A stretch of 22,256 bases of DNA, from contig CAAENA010000093.1 in the NCBI GenBank assembly GCA_900757205.1, forward strand, positions 1 through 22,256. The letters are read 5' to 3'. Position 1 is the first letter of the stretch. Each line of letters starts with the position of its first letter. This document shows positions 21,188-22,256 of the stretch, in pieces. The notes beneath the pieces were generated by a model that worked only from the letters and a program-made list of their open reading frames with translations, was not told the origin of the DNA and made no database searches. A program made the position numbers and the translations under genes. This DNA is from an uncultured Collinsella sp. (GTDB lineage: Bacteria; Actinomycetota; Coriobacteriia; Coriobacteriales; Coriobacteriaceae).

Positions 21188-22219
21188 ATGGCCATGGAAT
21201 TCAAGCGCAGGCTGCCGATCCCCATGGAGATCCGCGAGGAAATGCCGCTTTCCGCCGAGCTTACCGCCAAAAAGCAGGCATTCGACGCCGAGGTCGCCAA
21301 GGTCTTTACCGGCGAGGACGCACGCAAGGTGCTCATCATCGGCCCGTGCTCTGCCGACCGCGAGGACTCGGTGCTTGAGTACATGAACCGACTGGCCAAG
21401 GTCGCCGAAGAGGTCAAGGACAAGCTCATCATCATTCCGCGTGTCTACACCAACAAGCCGCGCACCAAGGGCACCGGCTACAAGGGGCTGCTGCACAACC
21501 CCGACCCCGAGGCGCCCGATGACCTGCTTGAAGGCGTTAAGGCCATCCGCCACATGCACCTGCGCGTCATCGAGGAGACTGGCTTCTTTACCGCCGACGA
21601 GATGCTCTACCCGTCCAACTACCAGTACCTCGTCGACCTGCTGAGCTACGTCGCCGTGGGCGCGCGCTCGGTCGAGAACCAGGAGCATCGTCTGGTGTCG
21701 AGCGGCATTTCGGTGCCTGTGGGCATGAAAAACCCCACCGCCGGTTCCACCACCGTTATGCTCAACTCCATCTACGCCGCCCAGGCACATCAGAGCTTTA
21801 TCTTCCGCAACTGGGAGGTCGAGTGCGACGGCAACCCGCTCGCGCACGCCGTTATGCGTGGCTACATCGGTCTCGACGGTCGTACCTACCCCAATTACCA
21901 CTACGAGCACCTCGAGCGCCTGGCTGAGCGCTACACCGAGCACGCCGGCTACGCCAACCCGGCGGCGGTCATCGACTGCAACCACGACAACTCGGGCAAG
22001 CGCCCACTGGAGCAGTATCGCATTTGCAAGGAGGTGCTCGACAGCTGCCGCCGCAACGAATCCATCTCCAAGCTGGTCAAGGGCTTTATGATCGAGTCCT
22101 ACCTTGAGGACGGCAACCAGCCGGTTGACGGCGGCGTCTTTGGCAAGTCGATCACCGACCCGTGCCTGGGCTGGGAAAAGACCGACTATCTGATCCACGA
22201 GATCGCAGAGCGTGTTTAG
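21188..22219 (+). CDS. 3-deoxy-7-phosphoheptulonate synthase (class I DAHP synthase)
   Basis: Condenses phosphoenolpyruvate and erythrose 4-phosphate, the entry step of the shikimate pathway to aromatic amino acids. The 343-residue protein aligns with E. coli AroF/G/H: IGPCSADR with metal-binding C54, RVYTNKPRT and GYKGL with substrate lysine K99, GARSVENQEHR, NPTAGST, DCNHDNSGK with H266, MIESYLEDGNQ with E303, and SITDPCLGW with D324. The metal-ligand set Cys/His/Glu/Asp is complete. The start has AAAGGAGG about 7 nt upstream. Which aromatic amino acid inhibits it is not evident, so no aroF/G/H letter is given. It stands alone behind its own promoter. Confidence 0.95.
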   Translation: MAMEFKRRLPIPMEIREEMPLSAELTAKKQAFDAEVAKVFTGEDARKVLIIGPCSADREDSVLEYMNRLAKVAEEVKDKLIIIPRVYTNKPRTKGTGYKGLLHNPDPEAPDDLLEGVKAIRHMHLRVIEETGFFTADEMLYPSNYQYLVDLLSYVAVGARSVENQEHRLVSSGISVPVGMKNPTAGSTTVMLNSIYAAQAHQSFIFRNWEVECDGNPLAHAVMRGYIGLDGRTYPNYHYEHLERLAERYTEHAGYANPAAVIDCNHDNSGKRPLEQYRICKEVLDSCRRNESISKLVKGFMIESYLEDGNQPVDGGVFGKSITDPCLGWEKTDYLIHEIAERV

Positions 22220-22221
22220 GT

Positions 22222-22245
22222 TCCGCCGTTCTACCGAACGGCGGA
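22222..22245 (+). terminator. Hairpin behind the DAHP synthase gene (window edge)
   Basis: A perfect 10-bp stem TCCGCCGTTC/GAACGGCGGA (22222-22231 with 22236-22245) with loop TACC begins 2 nt after the stop codon. The window ends 11 nt later without a T-run, so terminator or another long hairpin repeat cannot be told apart. Confidence 0.5.
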
Positions 22246-22256
22246 CCGGCCGGGGG

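Overview
The window is GC-rich, densely coding bacterial DNA carrying seventeen protein-coding genes. The gene content (a pyruvate formate-lyase fermentation locus, a B. subtilis-type aspartokinase III, GTG starts, strong G/C preference at third codon positions) and the style of the intergenic repeats suggest an anaerobic gut actinobacterium of the Coriobacteriia, most likely Collinsella or a close relative. That assignment is inference from general resemblance; there is no rRNA here to fix it.

Layout. (1) 1-5760, aspartate-family amino acids: asd and lysC on the minus strand, divergent from thrC and thrB on the plus strand. Together they cover aspartate to aspartate semialdehyde and homoserine to threonine; homoserine dehydrogenase is not in the window. 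(2) 5761-8306, minus strand: engB (ribosome-assembly GTPase), mtnN (MTA/SAH nucleosidase) and a membrane-anchored class A beta-lactamase-like serine hydrolase. (3) 8638-13323, minus strand: a pyruvate formate-lyase locus read as pflB core, a separate 83-residue glycyl-radical domain (grcA-like), a DegV protein, then the activase pflA. (4) 13788-15659, minus strand: a short-chain dehydrogenase followed by a KdgT-type sugar-acid permease. (5) 15949-20617, plus strand: a tightly overlapping operon of a MarR regulator and both halves of a heterodimeric ABC exporter, closed by a strong terminator. (6) 21188-22219, plus strand: a class I DAHP synthase with its own good promoter.

Two things stand out. 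First, pyruvate formate-lyase is split. The large subunit has the catalytic Cys-Cys pair but stops exactly where the radical domain should start, and that domain is encoded 85 nt downstream as its own gene with its own ribosome binding site. Second, the intergenic spaces carry a family of very long hairpins (66-195, 5525-5651, 10786-10910, and a divergent copy at 4495-4606). They have unrelated 22-29 bp outer stems but the same internal loop, a 4-bp helix that changes by compensating substitutions, and a GAA tip. The three good copies sit 12-24 nt after a stop codon in the same polarity. Further intergenic repeats are a 230-bp unit bounded by perfect 31-bp inverted repeats (20745-20974), a CATG-centred palindrome present twice, a 9-mer present four times, and tandem arms competing for one hairpin partner behind pflA.

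No tRNA, rRNA, CRISPR array, transposase or phage gene was recognised.
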